From: Pseudomonadota bacterium
GTDB lineage: Bacteria > Myxococcota_A > UBA796 > SXON01
Direction of reading: 5' to 3'
Length of the DNA: 64,000 nucleotides
Assembly (NCBI GenBank): GCA_030685065.1
Contig: JAUXQH010000090.1
Location: forward strand, 1-64,000
Shown here: piece after piece, positions 7,452-16,709 of the stretch
How the letters are laid out: each line of letters begins with the position of its first letter
Position numbering within the stretch: position 1 is the first letter of the stretch
The notes under the pieces: generated by a model
What the model was told of the DNA's origin: nothing
Seen by the model: only the letters and a program-made list of their open reading frames with translations
The model's database searches: none
Program-made: the position numbers and the translations under genes

Positions 7452-10400
7452 GGCGCCTTCCTCGGCGAGCCCGCCGGCTCCGTGCGTGCCTCGGTCGGCT
7501 GCGTCCCCGGCACCCGCCACCGGCGGACCGGCGGGCCCGGCGGCTCACTCGGTGCCGTGGCGCCCTGCGTCCGCGCCTCCTCGTCGCGCTCGATCTCCGC
7601 GATCCCCGGCGCGTCCGTGGCCACGAAGCAGCCCCAGAGCCCGCCCAGCAGCATCGGCGCCGGCATGTCGCGGTACAGGCTCACGCCTGGCTCCGTCCCG
7701 AACCGCGCTCCCGCGCCGTACATCGGCACGATGTCGCTCGAGACTCCCACCGACAGCTGGCCTTGCGTACCGACGACCGGCTCTTCGCTGGCCGCGTTGT
7801 AGCGCACCCACTCGTGGTCGTAGATCGCGAGCGCGTGCGACCGCGACCGGCCCGACGCCTGCGCCACGCGCCACACCACGGGGGTCCCCGCGGGCACCGA
7901 GAAGACCGGCGTCTGCACCGGGCAGGTCGGCCCCGGGCAGGCGGCGAGCGCCGCGGCGCTCGGGCAGAGGAGGTCGTCGGGCAGCAGGAAGTCGTTCAGG
8001 TCGTCGTCGGGCGAGGCGCCCACGCGGTCCCAGAGCGGCTCGGTGCGGTAGTTGAAGCCCTTCTCCCCGGCGTCCTCGGGGTCGTCGGCGAGGAGCCCGT
8101 CCGGCACCGGCGCCCCGCCCCGGTACAGGTTCAACCCGTCCTGGTAGTGGAGCACGAACTCGCGGAAGAGGAGCGCTCCCCCGGCGTCGCGCACGTCCGC
8201 CACGCTGCCCGGCGACGGATCGAGCCCGTCGGGCCCACGCCAACGGCTGCCCTCCGGCTCTACGACCAGCGTCCCGACGAGCCCCTGCGCGCCGTGTTGC
8301 ACCACGTCCCCGAACGACGCGAGGCTCACGGTTCCGAAGGCCACCGGCGTGGCCACCCGGTCGACCGCGTTCCGGCCGCGGGCCGTCACGAAGGTCACGG
8401 TTCCGGCGTACCACCGATAGGTGACCGTCTCTCCGGGCGCTGCCGTGGATCTGCCGTTGTAGCCCATGTTGTCGCCGCCCTTCGTCGGGAAGTGCGCCAC
8501 CTTCTGCGGGGTGAGCCCCACCTCGGAGGAGACCTTCAGGTCGTCCACGTCGAGGTTCGTGATCGGCGGGACCCGGGCGTCCCCCGCGAGGTCCGCGACC
8601 GGCGCGGTCAGGCGGTTCGTGAGCTTCACCTCGATGCAGTCCCCCGCCGCCGCGCGCAGCACGAGCGGCTCGAGCGGCCGGCTCGCGGGCCACTGCCCGG
8701 CGATCAGGTGCGCCTTGTTCACGTACACGAGCCCGGAGGGATCGATGAGCCCGGTCGTCTCGTTGTAGACGAGCCCGCGGGGGTCGTCGAGGAGCTCCGC
8801 CGCCTCCCACGCCTCGACCTCGTAGCTACGCCGCGGCGCGCTCACTGGGCACGGTCCGTCGAACGCCCTCGCGTTCCGCACCACCAGCCGCGCGTTCGTG
8901 CCCGGGAGCGGCGCGAGCGCGACCGGGCGTCCCGTCATCGGGTCGATCGCCCGGCCCGTGGAGAACGTGCGGAGCATCCCCCACATGCCGTTCCAGAGGT
9001 CGTCCAGCGAGGTCGTCCCGTAGAGGCGGTCCACGAAGCCCCGGCTGGGCGCCACGTCGCCGAGGAGGCCCAGCTCGGATTCGAAGTGTTCGGAGATGCC
9101 GATGGCCTGCGCCGACATGAACTCGGAGGGCGACACGCCCGGCTCGGCGAGCCAGCGCATCCCGTGCACGGTGAAGACGTGGGCATCCTCCTGCGCGCCC
9201 TGGGTGACCGCGAAGCGCACGTTGTCACCCTCGAACGCCTTGAACATCGTCGTGAACGGGTCGCCGTGCACGTCGGAGGAGAACACGAACGCCGGGTCGC
9301 CCGCCTTTCCGGCCCGGATGCGCGAGCGGTCGCCGTCGACGGCGAGCCGCAGCGGGATGGGCTCGTTGCGGTAGTTCACCAGCATCGTGCCGGGGTCGGC
9401 CGCGGAGATGACCTCGGGGACGACGGGCGGGTTCACCGGCCGGCCGGAGCCGTCGTAGACGATGGCGAAGTCGGCGAGCGACACGGCGAACTCGCGCGCG
9501 TCGGGGTGCGTCACGGGGTCGTCCGCGTCGAAGATGTTCGCCGCCATGCCCACGCCCCCGGTCAGCGCGGCGCCGTCGGGCCTCGTCCACGTGCTCCCCG
9601 CGGGCTCGACGATCAGGGCCGCGTAGTAGCCGTGGTGCTGGTGGGAGGAGGGAGCAAAGTGGTCGTGCGTGAAGACGGTCCGGAGCGTGCGGTCCTTCCC
9701 TGCCGCGTTCAGCAGCGGGTCGGCCCACCACCGCTGGACGTTGGTCTGGAAGCCGTCCGCGGGGCCGAGCGCGAACGGGTTGCCGTCCAGGTCGACGGCG
9801 GAGCCGTCCGGGGCGTTGGCGGCGGCGATGAGCTCCTCCACGAACGCGGCGGCGAGGGCGCCGTCCTCGTAGTTCCAGCCGTTCGCCGACCCGTCCGACG
9901 ACGTGACGTCGAACTTCACGAGGTGGATGTGCTGCCCGACCACGTCGGTCGGCGTGAACACCTGGAAGTCGTCTTCCTCGAGCGCGTCCGGCAAGCGGTT
10001 GGTGAGGCGGAACACGATGCACTCGCCGGAATTCGCGCGGAAGAACAGCGGCTCGGGCGGCTTCGCCCCCGACGTGAACGCGCCGACGTGCCGGTCGAGC
10101 GCGAGCATCCGCAGCTGCGGGTCGTGCCAGCCGGCGCGGTTCACGACGCCGTCGAGCTGGATCGCGGAGACGTCGTACTCCCGCACCGGCGCGTCGGCGG
10201 GGCAGGGGTCGGCAAAGGGCGCCCCGGGCGCGGGCGGGCGGCCGTTGGTGGTGAAGACGTAGCGGGGCTCGGCGGAGGCGGGCTCGGTCGGCAGGCGGGT
10301 CGGGTGGCCCGTCTCCGCGTGAAAGTCCATCGCCGCCAGCTCGAGCGGGGTCCCCTCGTCCGGGAGGATCCGGAGGTCCGCCGCGACGAGCGGCTTGTCG

Positions 10401-12055
10401 AACTCGCCGCGCGCGGGCGGGCCGACCTGACCCGCGAGCACCACGTGCCGGGGGAGGCCGCCGTCGCGCACCAGGTCGAGCGGCGGCTGGGGCGGGCGGC
10501 GGCCGGCGATCCCCGCGATGTAGAAGGGGTACCCGGGCATCACGTCCGCCAGCGCGTCGGGGTCGCCGTACACCGGGTCGGGTGCGCGCGGAGATTTCGG
10601 CATCGGCACCACCCCCGGGATCGGCGTCCCCCCGTCGGCCACCCCGGTGAAAGGGTCGGTGCCCGGGCCGAGCTCGCCGTCGGGCAGGCGTCGCGTCCCG
10701 TCCTCGAACACGTCGTGCACGCGCCAGAGCCCCCACATCCCCGACGCGAAGTGGGGGTACAGGTGGCAGTGGAGGATGGAGTCGCCGAGCGTCTTGTTGC
10801 GGTTGCCGGAGCCGCCGTAGTTGATCTCGTAGGTGAACGCCGCGCCCGGGCCGATGCTCTGCGAGTCGCGGTACACCGAGTCCGGGCTGTCGTTCGTGGC
10901 CGTCCACTGGTGCGCGTGGAGGTGGAACACGTGGGTCTCCTTCGGCCCCGCGTGCAGGTTCCGCATCTTCACGTGGTCGTTGAGGTACGAGTGGAAGACG
11001 TTCGAGGGATCGTCCTCGAACTCCGCGAGCAAGGCTGGATCCCCGTTCGCCCACGACGTGAGGAAGAACTCCTCGAACTTGCACTCCGCGCAGTCGGCGG
11101 CCGGGCCGATGCCCGCCTGGGCGGCGAGCAGGATCGACCCGATCCCGGCGGAGCCGTAATTGATGCCGAACGCGTCCCGCACGCCGTGGAACGCCACGTC
11201 GTTCTCGAGGCGGTCGAAGGCCTGCACGGTCTTGAGCTCGTCGTGGAAAAGGACCGTGAACTCGCGGAAGTCGCCCTCCGTCGTGTTCTCGAGCCCGTCG
11301 TCCGGCTCGTCCACGTCGGCGATGATCGCGTTCACCTCCCCGCGCACGAGCTCGGTCCCGTCCAGCATCGCGAGGATCGGGAGGCCGGCGTCGCGGTGGC
11401 CCGGAGGGTAGGTCGCCGCGTAGTCGATGCTCCCGTCCGCCTCCGTCGCGAGCGCGAGGTCGTCGGCGGTCACCTGGCTGCGGTACCAGCGCGACCCGGG
11501 CGGCTCCACGTTGACGGCGCCGAACAGGCCGAGCACGAGGCTCCCGCCGCCGCCCTCCCCGCCCGCGACCGCGCCGTGGGAGTAGAAGAGGAACGTGCCC
11601 TGGGCGTCGGCCTCCCAGCCGTAGGTCGTCGTGGCGCCGGGTGCGATCGTCTCCGTGCCGTCGGGGCCGTCCACCTGGAGCCCGTTCACGTGGAGCGAGG
11701 CGGTGCGGGTGGTGGGCGCGTCGGGGGACGGCCGGACGGGGTCGAGCAGGTTCGTGAAGGTCACCTCGAGCCGGTCGCCCTCGGCCACCCGGAGGACCAG
11801 CGGCCGCGGGCGCAGGTCGGGCCGCAGCTCGACCATGCCCGGCGTGCACACCACGTCGGCGCAGGAAGCGCCGGTCTCCACGTCGACCACGTCGCGCGCG
11901 AGCGCGTACATCATCCCGACGGGGTTGAAGGCGCCGAAGCGGTTGTACGTCTGGGGCTGGTCGAGGGCGACCACGCGCGCGGACACGGTGTCCGCCGACG
12001 CGACCATCGGAAACCCGAGTACGCCGAACAGGAACAGGCACCGGACGCTTCGCAC
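7448..12055 (-). CDS. giant multi-domain multicopper oxidase (MnxG/MofA-size class)
   Basis: A 1535-residue exported protein with a Sec signal (MRSVRCLFLFGVLGFPMVASA). Cupredoxin copper motifs include HVFHLHAHQW (about residues 375-384) and HCHLYPHFASGMW (about 428-440), which supplies type 1 and type 3 ligands. Further His clusters are VVGQHIHLVKFD, FTHDHFAPSSHQHHG (about 795-809), DAHVFTVHGMRW (about 956) and SHALAIYDHEW near the C-terminus. The expected first site is reduced (LHVNG, YSHG). Ordinary laccases and CueO have about 500 residues; only the Mn(II)-oxidase type proteins MnxG, McoA and MofA reach this size, so metal oxidation is a fair hypothesis but the substrate cannot be read. 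First gene of an operon with a propeller, an SCO chaperone and a cytochrome c fusion. A terminator lies just upstream. Confidence 0.85.
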   Translation of the reverse strand: MRSVRCLFLFGVLGFPMVASADTVSARVVALDQPQTYNRFGAFNPVGMMYALARDVVDVETGASCADVVCTPGMVELRPDLRPRPLVLRVAEGDRLEVTFTNLLDPVRPSPDAPTTRTASLHVNGLQVDGPDGTETIAPGATTTYGWEADAQGTFLFYSHGAVAGGEGGGGSLVLGLFGAVNVEPPGSRWYRSQVTADDLALATEADGSIDYAATYPPGHRDAGLPILAMLDGTELVRGEVNAIIADVDEPDDGLENTTEGDFREFTVLFHDELKTVQAFDRLENDVAFHGVRDAFGINYGSAGIGSILLAAQAGIGPAADCAECKFEEFFLTSWANGDPALLAEFEDDPSNVFHSYLNDHVKMRNLHAGPKETHVFHLHAHQWTATNDSPDSVYRDSQSIGPGAAFTYEINYGGSGNRNKTLGDSILHCHLYPHFASGMWGLWRVHDVFEDGTRRLPDGELGPGTDPFTGVADGGTPIPGVVPMPKSPRAPDPVYGDPDALADVMPGYPFYIAGIAGRRPPQPPLDLVRDGGLPRHVVLAGQVGPPARGEFDKPLVAADLRILPDEGTPLELAAMDFHAETGHPTRLPTEPASAEPRYVFTTNGRPPAPGAPFADPCPADAPVREYDVSAIQLDGVVNRAGWHDPQLRMLALDRHVGAFTSGAKPPEPLFFRANSGECIVFRLTNRLPDALEEDDFQVFTPTDVVGQHIHLVKFDVTSSDGSANGWNYEDGALAAAFVEELIAAANAPDGSAVDLDGNPFALGPADGFQTNVQRWWADPLLNAAGKDRTLRTVFTHDHFAPSSHQHHGYYAALIVEPAGSTWTRPDGAALTGGVGMAANIFDADDPVTHPDAREFAVSLADFAIVYDGSGRPVNPPVVPEVISAADPGTMLVNYRNEPIPLRLAVDGDRSRIRAGKAGDPAFVFSSDVHGDPFTTMFKAFEGDNVRFAVTQGAQEDAHVFTVHGMRWLAEPGVSPSEFMSAQAIGISEHFESELGLLGDVAPSRGFVDRLYGTTSLDDLWNGMWGMLRTFSTGRAIDPMTGRPVALAPLPGTNARLVVRNARAFDGPCPVSAPRRSYEVEAWEAAELLDDPRGLVYNETTGLIDPSGLVYVNKAHLIAGQWPASRPLEPLVLRAAAGDCIEVKLTNRLTAPVADLAGDARVPPITNLDVDDLKVSSEVGLTPQKVAHFPTKGGDNMGYNGRSTAAPGETVTYRWYAGTVTFVTARGRNAVDRVATPVAFGTVSLASFGDVVQHGAQGLVGTLVVEPEGSRWRGPDGLDPSPGSVADVRDAGGALLFREFVLHYQDGLNLYRGGAPVPDGLLADDPEDAGEKGFNYRTEPLWDRVGASPDDDLNDFLLPDDLLCPSAAALAACPGPTCPVQTPVFSVPAGTPVVWRVAQASGRSRSHALAIYDHEWVRYNAASEEPVVGTQGQLSVGVSSDIVPMYGAGARFGTEPGVSLYRDMPAPMLLGGLWGCFVATDAPGIAEIERDEEARTQGATAPSEPPGPPVRRWRVPGTQPTEARTEPAGSPRKAP

Positions 12056-12075
12056 CCTACCCCCCCCAGAAATGA

Positions 12076-12099
12076 CAAAAAACGGCGTTCATCGCCGTT
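12076..12099 (-). terminator. intrinsic terminator between DUF457 gene and oxidase operon
   Basis: Read on the minus strand, a perfect 7-bp stem (aacggcg / cgccgtt) with a 5-base loop is followed at once by six T residues. It lies about 80 bases after the stop of the DUF457-type gene and only 20 bases before the ATG of the multicopper oxidase. It should end transcription of the upstream gene; because so little room is left for an oxidase promoter, it may also act as an attenuator. Confidence 0.8.
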
Positions 12100-12177
12100 C
12101 GGTCGGAAGGGAATCCCCCGACGGCCTTCGTCAAGCCCCCTGCGGTCGACCCCTCGCCGTCAACTCCTCGCCGTTCA

Positions 12178-13398
12178 TCAACGCTCCGGCCGACGCCTCG
12201 CCCCGCCTCGCCCCGCCTCGAGGAGCGCGCGCACGGGCACCGACCGCCACGGCGGAAGGTGATCACAGCCGTGCGTGTCGGCTGGAAGCGTCCGCGTGGT
12301 GAGGATCTCCGCGAAGCTCAGCCCCTGCTCGAAGTCGAAGCGGAGGTCGCCCACGATGATCCGCTCGCCGTCGTCCTCCCAGAAGGGCGCACGCGCGAAG
12401 CGGAGGAAGGCGTCCACCCGACATTGCTCGCCCGCGAGCGCCGCGAGCTCGCCCGAGGGCGCCTCGAAGCGGTCACCCCACGCCGTCGCGGCGTCGCTGG
12501 AGAGATCGGGTGGGACCATCGGGGCCGTCCGCGCGGCCACGGGCAGCACCGCGCAGTCGCGCGGCGGGGTCAGCCCCGGCGCCAGGGAAAACAAGACGCT
12601 ACGCGCGTGGTAGGTCGTCGTGTCGCGTGAGAGCACGAAGCCCTGCCAGCACCACGGGGTCGCGGGGCGCGGCGTGAGCACCACGTCGAGCAGGAGCTCC
12701 CCGGGGCGCTGCGTCGTGAAGCGGGCGCGCAGGCCGGCGTCCGCCACGCGGCTGGCCGCTCCGAAGCTCAGGAGCACCGCCGCGGTGACCCCCGCCGGCA
12801 CCCACAGCCGATCCCACCGCGCCTGGAGCCCCACGAGGCCCATGGCCCCGAGCGCCCACGCCACCCCCGAGAGTGGGCCCAGGCCGATCGCGGTGACGCT
12901 CGCGAGGGCGAGGCCCAGCGCCCCGACGCCGAGGCGCGCCCCGCGCCGGAGGGAGGTCGTAAAGGCCAGCGGGAGCAGGGCAAGCCAGAGCAGGGGCTCG
13001 AGGATGAAGATCATGTCCCCGTAGTGCCAGGCATTTTCGAACGGCCAGAACGGGTGCACGCCGTAGTTGTTCCAGGCGTCCGCGCCGACGTGGAGGAGCG
13101 CCGCTCCCAACGCGAGCCCCAGGAGCGGCACCGTGCGCGCCTCCGGGGCCCGCCACCGCGCGAAGGCCGCGCACACGAGGGCCAGGAGCGCGGCGCCGAC
13201 GAGGGTGTGGGTGTGGCCGCGATGGTGCACGAGGTAGCCCAGACGGGTGTCCTCGAAGAAGGGGCTGAGCACGAGATCGATGTCGGGCGCCTCCGAGGCG
13301 AGGAGCGCCGCCCACAGCGCGCCCCTGAGCGAGCCCACCCAGGGCAGCGCCGCGCGAGCGAGCAGCACGCCGATCAGCGCGTGGGTGACGTTGTCCAT
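12178..13398 (-). CDS. DUF457 / YdjM-like membrane-bound metal-dependent hydrolase
   Basis: A 406-residue integral membrane protein. The N-terminus MDNVTHALIGVLLARA and the motifs APDIDLVLSPFF and HHRGHTHTLVGA match the DUF457 / YdjM family, annotated as membrane-bound metal-dependent hydrolases. The Asp and His residues in these motifs are the likely metal ligands. About seven hydrophobic segments cover the first 215 residues; the last 190 residues (with CDHLPPW near the end) are soluble and probably extracytoplasmic. The family is related to the phospholipase C zinc fold, but no substrate is established. It is transcribed toward the multicopper oxidase yet separated from it by a strong terminator, so it is probably a separate unit. 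Confidence 0.75.
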   Translation of the reverse strand: MDNVTHALIGVLLARAALPWVGSLRGALWAALLASEAPDIDLVLSPFFEDTRLGYLVHHRGHTHTLVGAALLALVCAAFARWRAPEARTVPLLGLALGAALLHVGADAWNNYGVHPFWPFENAWHYGDMIFILEPLLWLALLPLAFTTSLRRGARLGVGALGLALASVTAIGLGPLSGVAWALGAMGLVGLQARWDRLWVPAGVTAAVLLSFGAASRVADAGLRARFTTQRPGELLLDVVLTPRPATPWCWQGFVLSRDTTTYHARSVLFSLAPGLTPPRDCAVLPVAARTAPMVPPDLSSDAATAWGDRFEAPSGELAALAGEQCRVDAFLRFARAPFWEDDGERIIVGDLRFDFEQGLSFAEILTTRTLPADTHGCDHLPPWRSVPVRALLEAGRGGARRRPER

Positions 13399-13579
13399 CC
13401 GACGCCCCTACCCCGACAGAGCGGGTCGGGGCGCCCCCGCCGCGCGGACGCGGCGCGGTCGGCCCGTTCCAGGCTCGGCGCAGGCGCCTCGGTCCCGCCC
13501 GAGGACGGACGGGGACCGGCCGCCGGGCGGCCGCCTTCCACGCGCCTCGCGCGCGGGATTGCCGTGCTATCGAGGCTCC

Positions 13580-13789
13580 ATGAGCCGTAGCCAGGGCCGA
13601 TGGGGGTACATGTCCGCTCCCGGATACAACCCGCCGAACGACAGATGCCCGGTGTGTGTGGTCCCAAGTCGCACGTACCACATCGGCAGCAAGACCGTCG
13701 CGGGCGTGGCGCACCACCGGTACCGCTGCGAGCACGGGCACGAGTGGATCGTGGACGAGCCGCGCGGGACTCCGGAGAGCCCCTCGTAG
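13580..13789 (+). CDS. small zinc-ribbon-like protein
   Basis: A 69-residue protein with CPVC (Cys23, Cys26) and CEHGHEW (Cys50, His52/His54), a spacing that suits a small zinc ribbon. It has no signal peptide or membrane segment. Function is unknown. The ATG at 13580 was chosen because the zinc motif follows; Met11 is an alternative. In the same frame after its TAG stop, the DNA continues into an Asp-rich repeat, which is unusual (see the repeat entry). Moderate confidence because the protein is short and stands alone. Confidence 0.5.
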   Translation: MSRSQGRWGYMSAPGYNPPNDRCPVCVVPSRTYHIGSKTVAGVAHHRYRCEHGHEWIVDEPRGTPESPS

Positions 13790-13870
13790 CTGCATCCCCA
13801 TCGGATCGACGAATCCGATCGACAGCGGGGGGGCGCGGAGGACGCGAGCGCTCCCGCGGGCACGTATACC

Positions 13871-13936
13871 GATACGGATGGCGATTCCGATAGCGATACG
13901 GATGGCGATTCCGATAGCGATACGGATGGCGATGAC
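13871..13936 (+). repeat. 24-bp tandem repeat, 2.75 copies
   Basis: The unit gatacggatggcgattccg plus atagc occurs at 13871-13894 and identically at 13895-13918, with a partial third copy at 13919-13936. In the frame of the preceding zinc-ribbon gene it would encode DTDGDSDS repeats, like the Asp-rich linkers of the lipoproteins elsewhere in the window, but a stop codon separates it from that gene. It may be a remnant of a lost Asp-rich lipoprotein. Confidence 0.8.
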
Positions 13937-14069
13937 GCGAACGACAAGGCGGGCAGCGTCGGCCGCGACGCCGGCTCGGTCCATCTGTTCCTCGGGACGG
14001 GTCTGTAGCGGGATCGACGGCTCCATCCACGCGCCTCCGTTAGGGGACCGCCTCACCCTCGGGCGCCAG

Positions 14070-16052
14070 GTGCACCTCCTCTCTTCCACGCCGGTCCGCG
14101 TGGCGCTCCTCCTGGCCCTCCTGCTGGCCCTCTCCGCCGCCCCGGCCGCCGCTGGCGGTTCGTCGGAGCCCTCGAGCCAGGAGCGCCCGACCCTGGTCAC
14201 CGAGACGACGCTCGATCGCTGGCAGAAGGAGCTGTCGCCCCTCATCGAGGCCGCGAGCGGTCGGCGCTTCGTCGAGCGCCCGAAGCTCACGCTCGCCTCG
14301 CGTGCGTTCGTCGTCGAGCGGGTCGCGCGGCTGGATCGATCCGCGAACACGCTGGGCGCGGCCGCGCCCGTGAGCCTGGTAGACCCCGGGCTCGAGCACG
14401 TGCTCGGGCTGTACCTGCACGGCACCCAGGAGGTCTTCTTCCTCACCGACACCGTCCAGGCCGCGTTCGACGACCACGGGTTCGCCCCCGACCTCCTGCA
14501 CCCGGTGATGCGCTGCGTCGTGGCCCATGAGCTCGTGCACGCGCTGCAACACCAGGTGGCGCCCCTCTACGAGGACGGCGGCGCCGAGGCGATGCGCGTG
14601 GCCCTCTCCCTGCGCGAGGGGCACGCCGACTTCGTGGCGGCCCAGGTGTGCGGCTCCGGCAGCCGCTATCTCGACCTCGCCCAGGGCCTGGACATCCCCG
14701 CCAGCCGCTCGCCGGACGACCCGGACGCCTTCGCCTACGGCTACGCGGAGACCTTCGTGGGCGTGCTCCAGGCCACGGCGGGGGCCGAGGCGGTGTGGGC
14801 GGCGCTCAGCGCGGAGCCTCCCCCTCGCGCGCTCGTCACCCGCGTCGGGAGCCAGGGCCTGCCGGGCGGATGGACTGACGCTTCCGTGGTCCGGGCCGTG
14901 GCCCAGGGCATCGTGCCCTCGACCGGCGGCGTCTCCGGTCCCGTCTCGCCCGCGGCGCTCCTCGCCGTGCTCGCGGCGGATGACGACCGGGCAACCGACA
15001 TTCCCGCCGTGGCCGGCTTGAGTCACCTCGACGAGGGGGCGGACTCCTTCCTCGGGGTCGTGGCGTTTCTGCTTCGGGACGAGACGGCGCCCGCGGCGTG
15101 GCTCTCCCGCCGATGGACGGCCCTGCGCGCTGGCCACGTGCGCGTGCTCGGCGGCGCCGGCCGGTTCACCGACCCGCCGAAGATGGGGCCTCTCAAGGCC
15201 CTGGAGAAGCGCACGCCCGCCCTCGACGCGACGCTCTCGCTCCAGATGAAGCTGGACGGCGGCCAGCGCTACGTCGAGCACTGGGCGGCGCGCGGCCGCT
15301 ATCTGTTCGGCGTCATCCACCGGAGCGTCGACGCGGACCCGAAGGTGGTGCTGAGCGCGCTCACCAGGCTCCTGGCGGCCCCCCTCCCGGACGTCCCGAC
15401 CGCGGCGCCCCTCTCCGAGGAGGACCGCGCCGCGCTGCTCTCCATGGCCCCCAACGCGCCGCTCGCCGCCGCCGTGAGCTGGCAATATCGCCGCGACGAG
15501 CTCTACCCGGTGGTGCTCCGCAAGGACTGGGAGTCCTGTATCGACGCGGTGGACGCCGCGGCGCCGGGCCTCGACCGCGCCGGCCAGAGCGCGCTCGCGG
15601 AGCACGGGATGGTGTGCGCGCTGAACGCCCCCGACCTCGGCGCGGCGGATCGTTACTACGCCCTGGTGCTGGCGCCCTCGTCGCTGCAGCCCGAGCACGC
15701 GGTCATCTACGCGCAGCACCTCGCGGAGGCGCGCCGCTGGGAGGCCGTGCTCGGCGTGCTCGACGCGGTCCCGGCCCCCGCGGAGGAGGGCGCGGCATCG
15801 GCGTCGGCGGCCGCGCGGCTGCAGGCCAACGTGAACCTGCGGCGCTGGCCCGAGGTCGAGCGGCTGGTGGGGGTGGTCACGAGACCCGGGGCGGTGGGGG
15901 CGCCGGCCATGACGCGAGCGTGGGCGGCGAGCGAGCTGGCCCAGGCCGGTCGGACGCGCTCGGCGCGCACGGCGCTCCGCTCGGCGTGTCCCGCCCTGAC
16001 GGGGGAGGAGCGGCGGCAGTGTGACGGGCTGCTGGCGGACCTCGGGGGGTAG
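14070..16052 (+). CDS. secreted gluzincin-like metallopeptidase
   Basis: A 660-residue exported protein. The GTG start at 14070 gives a clear Sec signal (RVALLLALLLALSAAPAAA). A zinc-peptidase signature is present: VVAHELVHALQHQ with His153, Glu154 and His157, followed about 26 residues later by REGHADF, whose Glu183 would be the third ligand of a gluzincin. The middle domain continues the peptidase-like architecture; the C-terminal part (about 480-660) is Ala/Arg-rich and helical, resembling TPR-like solenoids (AVIYAQHLAEARRWEAVLGV). A few Cys residues fit an extracytoplasmic location. No family beyond 'HExxH peptidase' is recognised. An alternative GTG start at 14100 would shorten the signal. 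The gene stands alone, downstream of the tandem repeat. Confidence 0.7.
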   Translation: MHLLSSTPVRVALLLALLLALSAAPAAAGGSSEPSSQERPTLVTETTLDRWQKELSPLIEAASGRRFVERPKLTLASRAFVVERVARLDRSANTLGAAAPVSLVDPGLEHVLGLYLHGTQEVFFLTDTVQAAFDDHGFAPDLLHPVMRCVVAHELVHALQHQVAPLYEDGGAEAMRVALSLREGHADFVAAQVCGSGSRYLDLAQGLDIPASRSPDDPDAFAYGYAETFVGVLQATAGAEAVWAALSAEPPPRALVTRVGSQGLPGGWTDASVVRAVAQGIVPSTGGVSGPVSPAALLAVLAADDDRATDIPAVAGLSHLDEGADSFLGVVAFLLRDETAPAAWLSRRWTALRAGHVRVLGGAGRFTDPPKMGPLKALEKRTPALDATLSLQMKLDGGQRYVEHWAARGRYLFGVIHRSVDADPKVVLSALTRLLAAPLPDVPTAAPLSEEDRAALLSMAPNAPLAAAVSWQYRRDELYPVVLRKDWESCIDAVDAAAPGLDRAGQSALAEHGMVCALNAPDLGAADRYYALVLAPSSLQPEHAVIYAQHLAEARRWEAVLGVLDAVPAPAEEGAASASAAARLQANVNLRRWPEVERLVGVVTRPGAVGAPAMTRAWAASELAQAGRTRSARTALRSACPALTGEERRQCDGLLADLGG

Positions 16053-16098
16053 GCGCTCGCCGCGTGCTCGTGTCCGGCGGGCACAGTCTCCGGCGGGA

Positions 16099-16494
16099 TC
16101 AGTCTCCGGCGGGCTCGACCTTCTCGACCAGCTCGACCTTCTCCACCGTCGGGACGGTGCCGACCGTGACCGGAACGCGGAGGTTGGCGCGTCGGACGGG
16201 CCACGCGTAGTCCGCCAGTACGCGCTCGAGGCACGGTTGGTACGGCAGCGCCGCGCTGTCCGCGCTCATGACCGACACCAGCGAAACCTGGCCCCGGCGC
16301 AACCGAACCTCGAATACGAGCGTGCCGGATTGCGGGTCCGTGGGGGCCACGGGGGTGGCGGCGCACATGGCGACCGAGAGCCCCTCCGTGGGGACCGTCG
16401 TGAGCGATGGCAGCGCGGCAACCGGGCCGAGGGTGATCGTGGGCTCGGCCGCGAAGGCCGAAGGGAGGAGCAGCAGGAGGAAGGGGAGCAGCAT
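16099..16494 (-). CDS. secreted protein with AgmX/PglI-like C-terminal domain
   Basis: A 131-residue exported protein with signal peptide MLLPFLLLLLPSAFAAEP. The segment GTLVFEVRLRRGQVSLVSVM, then PCLERVLADYAWPV and VPVTVG, follows the pattern of the AgmX/PglI C-terminal domain found in myxobacterial gliding and TonB-like proteins: a beta-strand pair, a conserved Cys, a helix and a final strand. AgmX domains are usually attached to larger proteins; here the domain stands alone. The start at 16494 was chosen at the signal peptide; longer readings upstream have no coding character. Function unknown. Confidence 0.55.
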   Translation of the reverse strand: MLLPFLLLLLPSAFAAEPTITLGPVAALPSLTTVPTEGLSVAMCAATPVAPTDPQSGTLVFEVRLRRGQVSLVSVMSADSAALPYQPCLERVLADYAWPVRRANLRVPVTVGTVPTVEKVELVEKVEPAGD

Positions 16495-16709
16495 GCGTTC
16501 CTGGTTAGCAAGCGCTATGCCGCATCGACCGGGGCTCGGCAAGCCGACTCGACCGGCGGGGACGCGACGCCATGCCGCTCGCGCCCGCTCGCGGCGTGGG
16601 CTTTCGCACACCCGGCCTGGGCGAAATCACGCGTGACCGGCCCCGAGAGCCGCGTTTTCGCTGGCATGCCGTGTGCATTCCGCCACCTGGACACACACGG
16701 AGCTCCGAC

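Noticed and set aside
7763-12262. A very long open frame on the plus strand, opposite the multicopper oxidase
   Set aside because: It is Arg/Val/Gly/His-rich with no domain motifs, whereas the minus-strand frame has copper motifs, a signal peptide and coupled neighbours. Long antisense frames are expected in DNA this GC-rich.
12057-12266. A short minus-strand open frame between the DUF457 gene and the oxidase
   Set aside because: It overlaps the DUF457 coding end and the intrinsic terminator and has no ribosome site or recognisable motif.
13871-13936. CRISPR-like array
   Set aside because: The 24-bp units are directly adjacent without spacers and have coding periodicity, so this is a simple tandem repeat.
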